Assembly (NCBI GenBank): GCA_021203905.1
Contig: JAJQAG010000003.1
Coordinates: 124,001-188,000 of the forward strand
Direction of reading: 5' to 3'
Source of the DNA: Coprobacillus sp.
GTDB lineage: Bacteria; Bacillota_I; Bacilli_A; RFN20; CAG-826
DNA length: 64,000 nt
Under the pieces are notes generated by a model. The model saw nothing but the letters and a program-made list of their open reading frames with translations, made no database searches and had not been told where the DNA came from. Shown in pieces: positions 7,936 to 16,901 of this stretch. Numbering within the stretch: position 1 is the stretch's first letter; every line of letters begins with the position of its first letter. Both the position numbers and the translations under genes were made by a program.

Positions 7936-10572
7936 ATGGCAGAAAAACGATACGTCTATCCCTTCCAAGAAGCCTTTGGTCAATCCAGAGAGATTTTAGG
8001 TGGAAAAGGTGCGGGATTAGCCGAAATGATGCATGCTGGAATCCCCATTCCTCAAGGATTCACTATTACCACTGAAGCATGCAATCTCTATTACGATAGT
8101 GGTAAGGTCATTCCTCAATTTTTAATTGATGAAATCTACAAGAATGTCCATAAAGTGGAAAAAGAAACCGGAAAAGAGTTCGGTGGCAAAAAGGATCCTC
8201 TCCTCTTCTCTGTAAGAAGTGGCGCGAGAGTGTCTATGCCTGGCATGATGGACACCATCTTAAACCTTGGTTTAAACCCCACGACAGTTGATGCTTTAAT
8301 CAAGAAGACCGGCAACGAGAGATTTGCGTGGGATTCTTATCGTCGTTTCATCTTGATGTACACAAACATCGCCAAGGGTCATCCAAGAGATGATATGGAT
8401 CACATGCTTGATGAACTCAAAGAGAAGAACGGTTATAAGCTTGATACTGAAGTAACTGCAGAGCAGTTAAAAGACTTAGTTGGTAAGTATAAAGAATACT
8501 ATAAGAAGACCTTTAATGAAGAATTCCCAACTGATCCTTACTATCAATTAATTGAAGCAGTAACCGCGGTGTTTAGAAGCTGGGACAATCCAAGAGCGGA
8601 TGTCTATCGTAAGATGAACAACATTCCTTATTCTTGGGGAACCGCTGTTAATGTCCAATCCATGGTGTTTGGTAACATGGGTGAGACCTCTGGTACAGGC
8701 GTGGCCTTCTCAAGAAGCCCATCCACTGGTGAAAAAGAAGTATTCGCAGAATACTTACCAAATGCTCAAGGTGAAGATGTCGTCGCAGGAATTCGTACTC
8801 CTCTCGACATTAATGAACTTCACGAGAGAATGCCTAAAGTTTATGACCAATTCATCGAAGTTATTCATAAGATGGAAGGCTACTATAAAGATATGCAAGA
8901 TATGGAGTTTACCGTTGAAGAAGGAAAACTCTTCTTCCTTCAAACAAGAAACGGCAAGAGAACCGCTCAAGCGGCTCTTAAGATAGCATGTGATCTTGTG
9001 GATGAAGGTATTATTACTCCACAAGAAGCTGTGCTCCGTATTGAACCAACCTCTCTTGATTCTCTCCTCCATCAATCCTTTGATGAGACAGAATTAAAGA
9101 AATTAAAACCAATTGGCACAGGTTTACCTGCTTCTCCAGGAGCCGCTACTGGACACCTTGCCTTTAGTGCAGCGGACGCAAAGGTTCGTAATGAAGCGGG
9201 TGAAAAAGTTGTCCTCGTGAGATCAGAGACTTCTCCAGAAGATATTGAGGGCATGGTCAGTGCTCAAGGTATCTTAACAAAGAGAGGTGGTATGACTAGC
9301 CATGCTGCTGTTGTGGCTCGTGGTATGGGCAAGTGCTGCATTACTGGTTGTGGTGATGCTATAGTCGACGAAGAGAAGAAGACTCTTACCCTTGGTGGTA
9401 AGACCTATACAGAGAAAGATGTTATCTCTCTCAATGGTTCTACTGGATATGTCTATGAAGGCGATGTCAAGAAAGTTGATGCCGAAATGACAGGGAATTT
9501 TGGTAGAATTATGGCTTGGGCGGATGAATTCCGTTACCTCAAGGTAAGAGCCAACGCTGATACTCCAAGAGACGCCAAACAAGCCGCTCACTTCGGAGCA
9601 GAGGGTATTGGTCTCTGCCGTACAGAGCATATGTTCTTTAACACTGAAAGAATATTCCATATGAGAAAGATGATTTTATCTGAAGATGTGGAAACTAGAG
9701 AAGCTTGCTTAGCGGAACTTCTCCCATATCAGAGAGATGACTTCTATCAACTCTATATGGCAATGGAAGGAAAGAATGTTAATGTCAGATTACTTGATCC
9801 ACCTCTACATGAATTCCTCCCTACAGAAGAAGACAAGATTGAAGAGTTAGCGGAAGCTTCTCATATCTCTGTCCAACACATTAAAGAGAGAATCGCTTAT
9901 CTCCATGAATTCAACCCAATGATGGGTCTTAGAGGATGCCGTCTTGATGTCTGCTACCCAGAAATTGGGAGAATGCAAGCGAGAGCGATTATGGAAGCCG
10001 CGATTCAAGCAAGGAAAGATCTTGGCAAAGAGATTACTCCTGAAATCATGATTCCTTTAACATTAGATGTTAAAGAGTTCCAGTTCGTCAAGAAGATCAT
10101 TGTGGATGAGTGTGAGAAAGTTCTCGCGGAAAACAAGACCACAATGCACTACGAAGTCGGAACCATGATTGAAATCCCAAGAGGGGCTCTCTTATCAAGT
10201 GAAATTGGTAAAGAAGCGGCCTTCTATTCCTTCGGCACTAACGACTTAACACAAATGACTTATGGATTCTCAAGAGATGATGCAGGTAAGTTCTTACCAA
10301 GCTACTATGACAATAAGATTTTTGAGCAAGATCCATTTGCCACAGTTGACCAAAAGGGCGTTGGTCGTTTAGTCAAGATTGCGACAGAAGAAGGTAAGGC
10401 TGTTAATCCAAACCTTCATGTGGGTGTTTGTGGTGAACACGGTGGTGATCCAGCCTCCATTGAATTCTTCCACAACGCTGGACTTGATTATGTGAGTTGC
10501 TCTCCATATCGTGTTCCTGTGGCAAGACTTGCCGCCGCACAAGCAAACATTAAGAATCCAAGAAACAAATAA
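7936..10572 (+). CDS. ppdK: Pyruvate, phosphate dikinase
   Basis: Interconverts pyruvate, ATP and phosphate with phosphoenolpyruvate, AMP and pyrophosphate in the cytosol. In fermentative anaerobes it often runs in the glycolytic, ATP-forming direction. Length 878 matches the family. The N-terminal nucleotide-grasp domain begins VYPFQEAFGQSREILGGKGA. The swivelling phosphohistidine domain carries GGMTSHAAVVARGMG with the catalytic His near residue 456. The C-terminal PEP-binding barrel has the RTEHMFF and GVCGEHGGD motifs with the catalytic Cys near 832. AGGAGG lies 7 bases before the ATG. It is monocistronic, closed by a strong terminator, and transcribed towards the origin, head-on to replication. 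Confidence 0.97.
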   Translation: MAEKRYVYPFQEAFGQSREILGGKGAGLAEMMHAGIPIPQGFTITTEACNLYYDSGKVIPQFLIDEIYKNVHKVEKETGKEFGGKKDPLLFSVRSGARVSMPGMMDTILNLGLNPTTVDALIKKTGNERFAWDSYRRFILMYTNIAKGHPRDDMDHMLDELKEKNGYKLDTEVTAEQLKDLVGKYKEYYKKTFNEEFPTDPYYQLIEAVTAVFRSWDNPRADVYRKMNNIPYSWGTAVNVQSMVFGNMGETSGTGVAFSRSPSTGEKEVFAEYLPNAQGEDVVAGIRTPLDINELHERMPKVYDQFIEVIHKMEGYYKDMQDMEFTVEEGKLFFLQTRNGKRTAQAALKIACDLVDEGIITPQEAVLRIEPTSLDSLLHQSFDETELKKLKPIGTGLPASPGAATGHLAFSAADAKVRNEAGEKVVLVRSETSPEDIEGMVSAQGILTKRGGMTSHAAVVARGMGKCCITGCGDAIVDEEKKTLTLGGKTYTEKDVISLNGSTGYVYEGDVKKVDAEMTGNFGRIMAWADEFRYLKVRANADTPRDAKQAAHFGAEGIGLCRTEHMFFNTERIFHMRKMILSEDVETREACLAELLPYQRDDFYQLYMAMEGKNVNVRLLDPPLHEFLPTEEDKIEELAEASHISVQHIKERIAYLHEFNPMMGLRGCRLDVCYPEIGRMQARAIMEAAIQARKDLGKEITPEIMIPLTLDVKEFQFVKKIIVDECEKVLAENKTTMHYEVGTMIEIPRGALLSSEIGKEAAFYSFGTNDLTQMTYGFSRDDAGKFLPSYYDNKIFEQDPFATVDQKGVGRLVKIATEEGKAVNPNLHVGVCGEHGGDPASIEFFHNAGLDYVSCSPYRVPVARLAAAQANIKNPRNK

Positions 10573-10599
10573 TTGGATTTACAATAAAGCCTTTTAAAT

Positions 10600-10628
10600 A
10601 AAAACCGCGTCGTTGTGGCGCGGTTTTT
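10600..10628. terminator. Bidirectional intrinsic terminator
   Basis: Stem AAAAACCGCG / CGCGGTTTTT around a 9-base loop, with a T run on both strands. It closes ppdK and the convergent small gene, whose stop codon it touches. Confidence 0.85.
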
Positions 10629-10879
10629 CATAAATCTAGGTTATTTATTGTCAGAATAAAGTTGCTTTCGTTATCAATATAACCGATGGGTTTGTTGTTA
10701 ATAACAATATCGCTGTCGTCGTTTACTTCTCCAACTTCTTTTCCAGAAATAGAAATAATTCCATCATCGGTGATATCCGCAAACTTCTTGCCCATAATAT
10801 AGAGACCATCTCTCGCAATGTATCCCACTAACTGATCCTTGAGATATATATTTTTCCCATACGATTCCACAATAACCAT
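10628..10879 (-). CDS. Small repeat protein coupled to ispE, function unknown
   Basis: An 83-residue protein not recognised as a known family. After MVIVESYGKNI it consists of about four 15-16-residue units with the shared pattern x-x-K-x-x-G-x-I-x-D (LKDQLVGYIARDG, MGKKFADITDDG, SGKEVGEVNDD, NNKPIGYIDNE), suggesting repeated beta-hairpins in one small solenoid or barrel. There is no signal peptide or membrane segment, so it is probably cytosolic. Its ATG shares a base with the ispE stop (TAATG), making translational coupling certain and a role alongside isoprenoid synthesis or nearby housekeeping possible but unproven. Confidence 0.75.
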   Translation of the reverse strand: MVIVESYGKNIYLKDQLVGYIARDGLYIMGKKFADITDDGIISISGKEVGEVNDDSDIVINNKPIGYIDNESNFILTINNLDL

Positions 10880-11733
10880 TATTTTCTAACCTTCGTAAGC
10901 TCTACTCGATAGTCGTTTTCTAGCTTTTTGGCGGTGTTTTGCAAGAGTTTTTTATCTTGGGACAAAGCGAAAACACTAGATCCAGAGCCAGATACCTGCA
11001 CAATCTTTAGACCCTCTTCATGGAGAGAGTCAATAATTGTTTGGATACCAGGGATCATAGAAATAGCAACAGGCTGAAGTGCGTTATTAATTGAAGAGGC
11101 GAGCAAATCATCATCTCCTTCTTCTAATGCCTTAATAACTGTATCAATGTCGCATGTTTCAAGATTAAAACCATCGCATTTCTCGAATACTTCCGCTGTT
11201 GAAAGGCCTAAATATGGCTTAACTATTAGACAGTAATAGGAGTTTTTTACAACTATGGGTTCTACAACCTCACCAATGCCCGATACTCTAGCGGGCACTC
11301 CCTTAATAAAGAAGGGGACATCAGATCCTAGTGTTTTACCTAAATCAATAAGCTCATCTTCACTAATTCCTAATTTTAGATACTCGTTGACACCACATAG
11401 TGTTGCGGCGGCATTGCTGCTGCCTCCACCAAGACCCGCTTGTAGTGGAATTACTTTATGAACAAATATCCTAAATTTGTCAGGGAATTTATATTTGCTT
11501 GATAAAGCATCAATAGCAAAGGTTGCAAGGTTGTACTTAACGGGGCCAACTGAAAAGTCATCTATGGTAATAAAGTTGTCTCTAGCTTCTTTAAGTTTGG
11601 TAATGTGAATAGAGTCGTGTAATTCAAGAGGAAGCATTACCATATCAAGTTTGTGGTATCCGTTAGGTTCTTTGGACACGACATTTAAAGCAATGTTTAT
11701 TTTTGCATAACTTCTAACAGGCAACGTTTTCAT
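10879..11733 (-). CDS. ispE: 4-diphosphocytidyl-2-C-methyl-D-erythritol kinase
   Basis: GHMP-family kinase of the methylerythritol phosphate isoprenoid pathway. It phosphorylates CDP-methylerythritol with ATP in the cytosol. The 284-residue protein begins with the substrate-side motif SYAKINIALNV, has the glycine-rich ATP loop LQAGLGGGSSNAAATL near residues 90-105, and the C-terminal VSGSGSSVFAL motif. AAGAAGGA upstream is the ribosome site. In Bacillus ispE lies right of the origin beyond rsmA; here it is left, separated from rsmA by two plus-strand genes. It forms a two-gene unit with the small repeat protein. Confidence 0.95.
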   Translation of the reverse strand: MKTLPVRSYAKINIALNVVSKEPNGYHKLDMVMLPLELHDSIHITKLKEARDNFITIDDFSVGPVKYNLATFAIDALSSKYKFPDKFRIFVHKVIPLQAGLGGGSSNAAATLCGVNEYLKLGISEDELIDLGKTLGSDVPFFIKGVPARVSGIGEVVEPIVVKNSYYCLIVKPYLGLSTAEVFEKCDGFNLETCDIDTVIKALEEGDDDLLASSINNALQPVAISMIPGIQTIIDSLHEEGLKIVQVSGSGSSVFALSQDKKLLQNTAKKLENDYRVELTKVRK

Positions 11734-11900
11734 ACTTAATTAGTCCTTCTTTGCACGTTCTGAAACATCTCAAAATATCTGTTGCTAATTTACCACTATT
11801 TAATAATCATTTCAAATTGTTGTAGTGCTTTTCGTGACCCCCTTTTTTATGTTGAAACAACACAAAAAACAAGATATATTAATATCGTAGGGTGTTGAGA

Positions 11901-13289
11901 ATGAAAAGGACGAACTTTTTTATTTACCTAACTATGATCTGTGCTGTTGTTGCCAGTGTGCCTTTTGCTGAGGCAACAAACATCTCTTCTCAAGATGATT
12001 CAACTATATATGAATCTGTCACAGAAGCGATGAAAGACAAAAGCATTGCCTCTACATTACTAGAAAGTAATCGTGTCGAAAAAGAAATAGAAAGAAATTT
12101 GAACACATTTGTCGATGACCTTAATGATTCAGATTATCTAGAGGATGCTGCTATAAAAAGCTCGGATGGCGCCGAAACAGACGAAAAACAATCATTAAAC
12201 GCAACATCAGTAGAATATAGCAATCCAGTTTATATCATTGAAAAAGAGATTTATGGTGTTTACCTAGATTTTAACGATGACAATGGTTATGCCGTTGTTG
12301 GAAGCAATCGAACAATATATGAAGTAAAAACACAAGGCGATTTAGAAGAAATCAGAGAATACCAAGATTTACTATATAGTATAGTGGATGGTTTTGTTTA
12401 TTTTGATGAACACGGCGTTTGCCAAAAATTGATTTGTGATACGCAATCTGAGATTACATACCAAGAGGCGAATGAGGAGGTAGAGTCTTCTGACACCGAC
12501 TATTATGCCGCAATCCCTAATTTAGGAGACTATACATGCTATGAAAACATTGACTTACTATCAGAGTTTGAGTGTTATAGACAACGGCAAACAAGTTACT
12601 ACTTAAAAGTCCCTTGTGATAAGAATGGAAACGAGGTGTCAGGAAGCTACAAATCTGAAGGCAATTGTTCACCAACAGCAATGTACCACGTCATTAAAAG
12701 TTGGACTCAAAGCGGTAGAGTAAGTGGAATAAATTCTTTCAAGACTACCGATGTATCGGAAACCATAAAAAGCGATAGTCAATATAAAACTTATATTACC
12801 AAACGAAAAATTTATAGTAATTCTAAGGACGATGGATATCATTATTGGATAGAGAACTATACTGATAAACTGGAAGTTATGCCGGCTTTATACGTTAACA
12901 TCAGAAACGTCGCATCATCTAAGGGTTTTACACCAGAAAAGGGATTCTCTGTTTCAAAAGTTGACAATGTACTAGAAGAGGTTGTGGAAAGTTATGGAAC
13001 AACGATTAAAGCATCATCAACTTCAAGTATTTCTGAAGCATTGAGCAGTATTAACAAGGGTCGAGCGGTATATATGAGTGTTAATGGGGCGTCGCTCTAT
13101 AATGGAGAAAGTCATGGTGTGGCTTTGCTTGGATATAGGATCTTTATATATACCACTACATCAGGAGCATATGATGCCGAAAAAAATGAATACAATTATT
13201 TTGTGGCGGATGGTCACGATGATGAAATAGTAACCATTAATCCTACAAATTGTGGTAATCCGACATTAAAATTTGTGGTAATGGAGTAG
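11901..13289 (+). CDS. Secreted C10/C39-like cysteine protease (streptopain-like)
   Basis: A 462-residue exported protein: signal peptide MKRTNFFIYLTMICAVVASV with likely cleavage after AEA, no lipobox. A charged low-complexity stretch and a propeptide-like region (YLDFNDDNGYAVVGSNRTIYE, about residues 112-132) resemble the inhibitory pro-domain of streptopain-type proteases. The catalytic domain has GNCSPTAMYHVIKSW with Cys256 at the position of the family nucleophile and GESHGVALLGYRIF with His405. The Asn or Gln partners were not placed. Proposed role: surface or secreted proteolysis. It lies 11 bases upstream of a lipoprotein gene, and the pair is inserted head-on between rsmA and ispE. 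GTG at 11892 is an alternative start, but ATG gives the better signal peptide. Confidence 0.75.
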   Translation: MKRTNFFIYLTMICAVVASVPFAEATNISSQDDSTIYESVTEAMKDKSIASTLLESNRVEKEIERNLNTFVDDLNDSDYLEDAAIKSSDGAETDEKQSLNATSVEYSNPVYIIEKEIYGVYLDFNDDNGYAVVGSNRTIYEVKTQGDLEEIREYQDLLYSIVDGFVYFDEHGVCQKLICDTQSEITYQEANEEVESSDTDYYAAIPNLGDYTCYENIDLLSEFECYRQRQTSYYLKVPCDKNGNEVSGSYKSEGNCSPTAMYHVIKSWTQSGRVSGINSFKTTDVSETIKSDSQYKTYITKRKIYSNSKDDGYHYWIENYTDKLEVMPALYVNIRNVASSKGFTPEKGFSVSKVDNVLEEVVESYGTTIKASSTSSISEALSSINKGRAVYMSVNGASLYNGESHGVALLGYRIFIYTTTSGAYDAEKNEYNYFVADGHDDEIVTINPTNCGNPTLKFVVME

Positions 13290-13300
13290 GGGGTAGAATC

Positions 13301-13843
13301 ATGAGAAACAATAAAACAAAATATTTGTGCTTAAGTCTACTACTAATTGGTGGGTGTTGTAGCATTGCCTCTTGTCGCAAAGATTGTTGTAGTCCAGAAG
13401 TTCTTTTTCCATTAAGTGCAATAGTATGGAACGAAGATATGACCGAAACAATATATAGCACAGAGTTATCTGACGAAGAAAATGAAAAGAATCAAATAAA
13501 TGGAAGTATAAAGTTGTCCTTAAATGAGACATATATATTTGAGACATATGTGTATTACGAGTCAAGCGATCCAGATTATAACTACACAGACGCCGAAGTT
13601 TCATATGATGACGTTCATCTCGATTATGACTCGTATTATTTAGATATAACAACGACTAGAGATACCACAAGGCGAAATTGGAGCAGTAGGAAGGCATCTA
13701 GTCAGTGCTATTATTTGGTTCCAAAAATACAAACTAGGAAAACCACTCTATTCGCAAGTGTTACCGGGTCAAAAGTTGGACAAACAAAATTGGGTGAAGG
13801 ACATACTTTTGAGGCAACCCTTAGCTTTTTAATTGTTGAATAA
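13301..13843 (+). CDS. Small surface lipoprotein paired with the cysteine protease
   Basis: A 180-residue lipoprotein: MRNNKTKYLCLSLLLIGGCC followed by the lipobox IASC, so the mature protein is anchored by Cys25. The rest is rich in Thr, Tyr and Asp with alternating polar and hydrophobic residues, suggesting a beta-sandwich. No family is recognised. A GGGGGT ribosome site precedes the ATG, and the gene follows the protease by 11 bases, so they share an mRNA. In streptococci a streptopain-type protease gene is followed by its inhibitor gene; an inhibitor or anchoring partner is a reasonable guess but only inference. It ends before a hairpin terminator. Confidence 0.7.
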   Translation: MRNNKTKYLCLSLLLIGGCCSIASCRKDCCSPEVLFPLSAIVWNEDMTETIYSTELSDEENEKNQINGSIKLSLNETYIFETYVYYESSDPDYNYTDAEVSYDDVHLDYDSYYLDITTTRDTTRRNWSSRKASSQCYYLVPKIQTRKTTLFASVTGSKVGQTKLGEGHTFEATLSFLIVE

Positions 13844-13855
13844 TAAAAAATAAAG

Positions 13856-13897
13856 TGGTGAACATCACAATTTTAATTTAAATGTGCACCATTTTTT
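13856..13897 (+). terminator. Probable terminator after the protease-lipoprotein pair
   Basis: TGGTG and CACCA arms enclose a second CACA/TGTG pairing and are followed by six Ts. The stem has an unpaired bulge, so strength is moderate. Confidence 0.5.
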
Positions 13898-13936
13898 ATA
13901 TAAAAAGGGTCTAGTTGCAAGACAGGACAAATGGTT

Positions 13937-14749
13937 CTAACCAACAATAATCTTTTGGTATATGTCAAGAAACGTATTAGGAGATATTTGTTCGGGCCTT
14001 GTCGATGGATCTATATCTAGAGCATTCAATGTCTTTGTTGCTAATGCATCATTATTTAAATATTTCTTTAAATTGTTATAAATGGTTTTGCGGCGGTTCA
14101 AGAATAACGACTTGGTCATTTCATAAACAGAAACAACTTCGCTTCTATTTACATTCTTATCAACATCGATGGTAAAGACAACGCTCTCACACTTCGGAGA
14201 GGGGTAAAAATTAGACGGGGCAATAGTAAATTGTTTTCTAATAGTGCCTAATAGATGAATAAGAATTGAGACAGGTCCATAGTCCTTGCCGGATGTGGAG
14301 ACAAAGTGATTAAAGGTTTCTGCTTCACAAGTTAATACCATTCTCTCCACACTTGTCCCACCGAGCATAAGATGCGTTAAGATCTCAGTTGTTAGATTAT
14401 AAGGAAGATTGCTAATAATCTTGTTATATGTCGATACATCGTGCTGTCTGGCGTCTTTATTAATAATGTGGATGTTTTTATCATCGGAATAAATAACCGA
14501 CAAGAGCGTGGTCATATTATTGTCTACATCCACGACATCAACATCATTGGGAAGGGTTGTAAAGAAATGGGTTAGAGATCCTACGCCCGGTCCAATTTCA
14601 AGAACTTTATCTGTGGGTCGAATATCTAATATTGATACAATTCTTCTTGCAATTTCGGGGTTAATTAAAAAATTTTGCCCATAATTTTTGTCCGGAACTA
14701 TTCCAGTTTCATCTAATATATTATGGAGAGTTTTAGAGTCCACAATCAT
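13937..14749 (-). CDS. rsmA: 16S rRNA dimethyladenosine methyltransferase
   Basis: KsgA/RsmA dimethylates the two adjacent adenosines of the last 16S rRNA hairpin using S-adenosylmethionine. The 270-residue protein shows NYGQNFLINPEIARRIV, SAM motif I LEIGPGVGSLTHFF and the catalytic loop NLPYNLTTEIL, all typical of the family. Its ATG overlaps the tatD stop by four bases (ATGA), so it is the last gene of the mnmE-tatD-rsmA unit. The usual rnmV (5S rRNA maturase) gene between tatD and rsmA is absent. Confidence 0.96.
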   Translation of the reverse strand: MIVDSKTLHNILDETGIVPDKNYGQNFLINPEIARRIVSILDIRPTDKVLEIGPGVGSLTHFFTTLPNDVDVVDVDNNMTTLLSVIYSDDKNIHIINKDARQHDVSTYNKIISNLPYNLTTEILTHLMLGGTSVERMVLTCEAETFNHFVSTSGKDYGPVSILIHLLGTIRKQFTIAPSNFYPSPKCESVVFTIDVDKNVNRSEVVSVYEMTKSLFLNRRKTIYNNLKKYLNNDALATKTLNALDIDPSTRPEQISPNTFLDIYQKIIVG

Positions 14750-15513
14750 AATTTAAACAGCCTCTCAGTATTATCAGAAGTCATTTTTGCTAATTCGTTA
14801 TATGAAACTCCCCTAAGCGTTGCAACTTCGTTAGCGATTAAAGGAAGATAAACAGGAGAGTCCATCTCTCCCCTATGTGGATGGGGCGAGAGGTAGGGGC
14901 TATCTGTTTCAATTAATAAGCGATCCGCCGGAATAACTTGAGCAACTTCTTTAATAGAACGACCATTAGTGAATGTAACCGGTCCATCCACTCCAATATA
15001 GAGACCAAGTTTCACAAAATCATTAACCATCTCTGGGGAGCCAGAATAGCAGTGCATTACTCCACTACAAATAGGGGTGTGTGCTTTTAGAATGTCTAAT
15101 GTGTCTTGTAGTGCTTCCCTACAATGAATAATAATTGGTTTCTTATATTGGTTTGCGATATCAATTTGCTTAATAAACCACTCTTTTTGCCTTTCTTTTT
15201 GCTCTGGGGTCTTTTCCCAATGATAATCAAGACCAATTTCCCCTAGTGCAACAACCTTAGGATCTTTGAGTAATTCGTATAGCTTATCCTCGTCTTTGCC
15301 TATAATCGAGTCTATGTCTGTAGGCATAATTCCTATTGAAGCATAACAGCAATCAAACTCATGGGCAATTTCCACTGCTAAAAAGGAGGATTCATAGTCC
15401 CAACCCACAACAACAAATCTATCCACGCCCAGCTCTTGTGCTTGTTTAATGATATTTTTACGGAGTACATATAGTCTCTCTTCATTAAGATGACAGTGGG
15501 AATCAATAATCAT
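14746..15513 (-). CDS. tatD: TatD-family metal-dependent DNase
   Basis: A 255-residue TIM-barrel metallohydrolase of the TatD/YabD family, normally a 3'-5' DNase with metal-bound active site. All metal-ligand motifs are visible: IDSHCHLN at the start, ALGEIGLDYHW, IIHCREA, MHCYSG and ETDSPYLSPHPHRG. It starts one base after the mnmE stop and overlaps rsmA by four bases, so all three are co-expressed. In Bacillus tatD and rsmA are also close together, which supports the assignment. Confidence 0.94.
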   Translation of the reverse strand: MIIDSHCHLNEERLYVLRKNIIKQAQELGVDRFVVVGWDYESSFLAVEIAHEFDCCYASIGIMPTDIDSIIGKDEDKLYELLKDPKVVALGEIGLDYHWEKTPEQKERQKEWFIKQIDIANQYKKPIIIHCREALQDTLDILKAHTPICSGVMHCYSGSPEMVNDFVKLGLYIGVDGPVTFTNGRSIKEVAQVIPADRLLIETDSPYLSPHPHRGEMDSPVYLPLIANEVATLRGVSYNELAKMTSDNTERLFKL

Positions 15514-15514
15514 A

Positions 15515-16852
15515 TTACTTACCTACACAAAACCGAGAGAAGATCTCCTTAGATATATCAACCTTGTTGTCTTCCCCTAGTATATCTAGAACTGACTGAT
15601 AGGCCGCATAAAGGTGAGTGGATACTAAGTCCAAAGGAACATTGCTTGTTGCATCCTTTTTTGCGGCCTCAAGGTTCTCTTTGATATTTAGTAGCAATCC
15701 CAATTGTCTTGCGTTATTTAAACTTGGGGTCTTATAAACAGATTCATCCACTTTAAACTTCTTTAAAATGGCCTTGGTTAAATCAGAAATATCGCCTGTT
15801 AAAGATGAAATATATAGCAATTCCTCATTATCTAATTCGTTTTCGCTAAGTAAATCCTTCTTATTATGAACAACGATTCTCGGTTTTCCTTTAGTAAGTT
15901 TTATTAAATCTTGATCTTGTTTGGTGATTCCTTGTGTAGCGTCCACAACAACAAGAACAAGGTCGGCCTTCTTAATCATCTCTTTGGTTTTCTCAATTCC
16001 CATCTCTTCAATCTCGTTCGTGGCCTTTCTATAACCCGCAGTATCTAAAAGGTGTAGTGTGAGGCCTCCAATGTTAACATCACCCTCGACAACATCGCGT
16101 GTTGTGCCCGCAATATTGCTAACAATAGCTTTATTTTCTCCAAGAAGAGTATTAAGAAGTGTTGATTTGCCGACATTGGGCCTTCCTATAATAGCGGCGT
16201 TTACACCATCTTTAACAACTTTGCCCTTCTCACCATTCTTAATAAGTTTGTCAATTGTCTTGATAAGTTTATTGCAAGTGGCCACTACGCTTTCTTTATT
16301 GGCAACTTCAATATCTTCGTACTCAGGATAATCAATATTTACCTCAATTAATGATAAAAGCGCTGCTAAATCCTCCTTAATAGGATAAATAAGTTCAGAT
16401 GTTTTGCCGTCTAGAGAGAGCATTGAAAGGTTTTTTGCCTCTTCGCTTGTGGCGTTGATAATATCGTTAACGGCTTCCGCTTGAACAAGATCCATCTTCT
16501 GATGAAGAAATGCTCTTGAGGTGTATTCTCCGTTGGTGGCGTATCTCGCTCCATTTTGAATAAGGAGGGTTTCTATTTGCTCGACGATAAGCATGGAGCC
16601 ATGACATATAATCTCCACCATGTCTTCGCCAGTATAACTGTGTGGCCCTTTATATAAGAGGAGAACAACATTATCAATAACAGTTCCATCAGAGGTGATG
16701 TTTCCGATAACAATTGTTCGCTTCTCAATGTCTGAAATATCCCTTGAAAAGCACTTATTTATAATATTAAAGCAACCATCACCAGAAAGACGGATGATGG
16801 CAAGAGCGCTCTTAAGAGGGGGTGTAGCAAGGGCTAGTATTGGTTCAAACAT
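15515..16852 (-). CDS. mnmE: tRNA modification GTPase MnmE
   Basis: MnmE with MnmG installs the aminomethyl-type modification on U34 of certain tRNAs. The 445-residue protein has the N-terminal folate-binding domain, the helical domain, and an inserted GTPase domain: GRPNVGKSTLLN, GTTRDV, DTAGYR and NKKD. It ends in CVGK, the variant of the conserved C-(I/L/V)-G-K active-site tail. The usual downstream mnmG and rsmG are replaced by tatD-rsmA. A UUCG-loop terminator separates it from jag, and TAAAAT ends only 6 bases before the ATG with no Shine-Dalgarno, implying its own promoter and a near-leaderless mRNA. Confidence 0.97.
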   Translation of the reverse strand: MFEPILALATPPLKSALAIIRLSGDGCFNIINKCFSRDISDIEKRTIVIGNITSDGTVIDNVVLLLYKGPHSYTGEDMVEIICHGSMLIVEQIETLLIQNGARYATNGEYTSRAFLHQKMDLVQAEAVNDIINATSEEAKNLSMLSLDGKTSELIYPIKEDLAALLSLIEVNIDYPEYEDIEVANKESVVATCNKLIKTIDKLIKNGEKGKVVKDGVNAAIIGRPNVGKSTLLNTLLGENKAIVSNIAGTTRDVVEGDVNIGGLTLHLLDTAGYRKATNEIEEMGIEKTKEMIKKADLVLVVVDATQGITKQDQDLIKLTKGKPRIVVHNKKDLLSENELDNEELLYISSLTGDISDLTKAILKKFKVDESVYKTPSLNNARQLGLLLNIKENLEAAKKDATSNVPLDLVSTHLYAAYQSVLDILGEDNKVDISKEIFSRFCVGK

Positions 16853-16881
16853 AGTTTTATTTTAGAACAATATTTATAAAA

Positions 16882-16900
16882 GAAAAACACCCGAAGGCGT
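16882..16900 (-). terminator. UUCG-tetraloop terminator between jag and mnmE
   Basis: Minus strand ACGCC-TTCG-GGTGT (900 to 887 of this kilobase) followed by TTTT. It separates jag from mnmE transcription. Confidence 0.65.
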
Positions 16901-16901
16901 T

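Noticed and set aside
13299-13652. Minus-strand frame opposite the small lipoprotein
   Set aside because: The plus-strand frame has a ribosome site, a signal peptide and a lipobox; the antisense has none of these.
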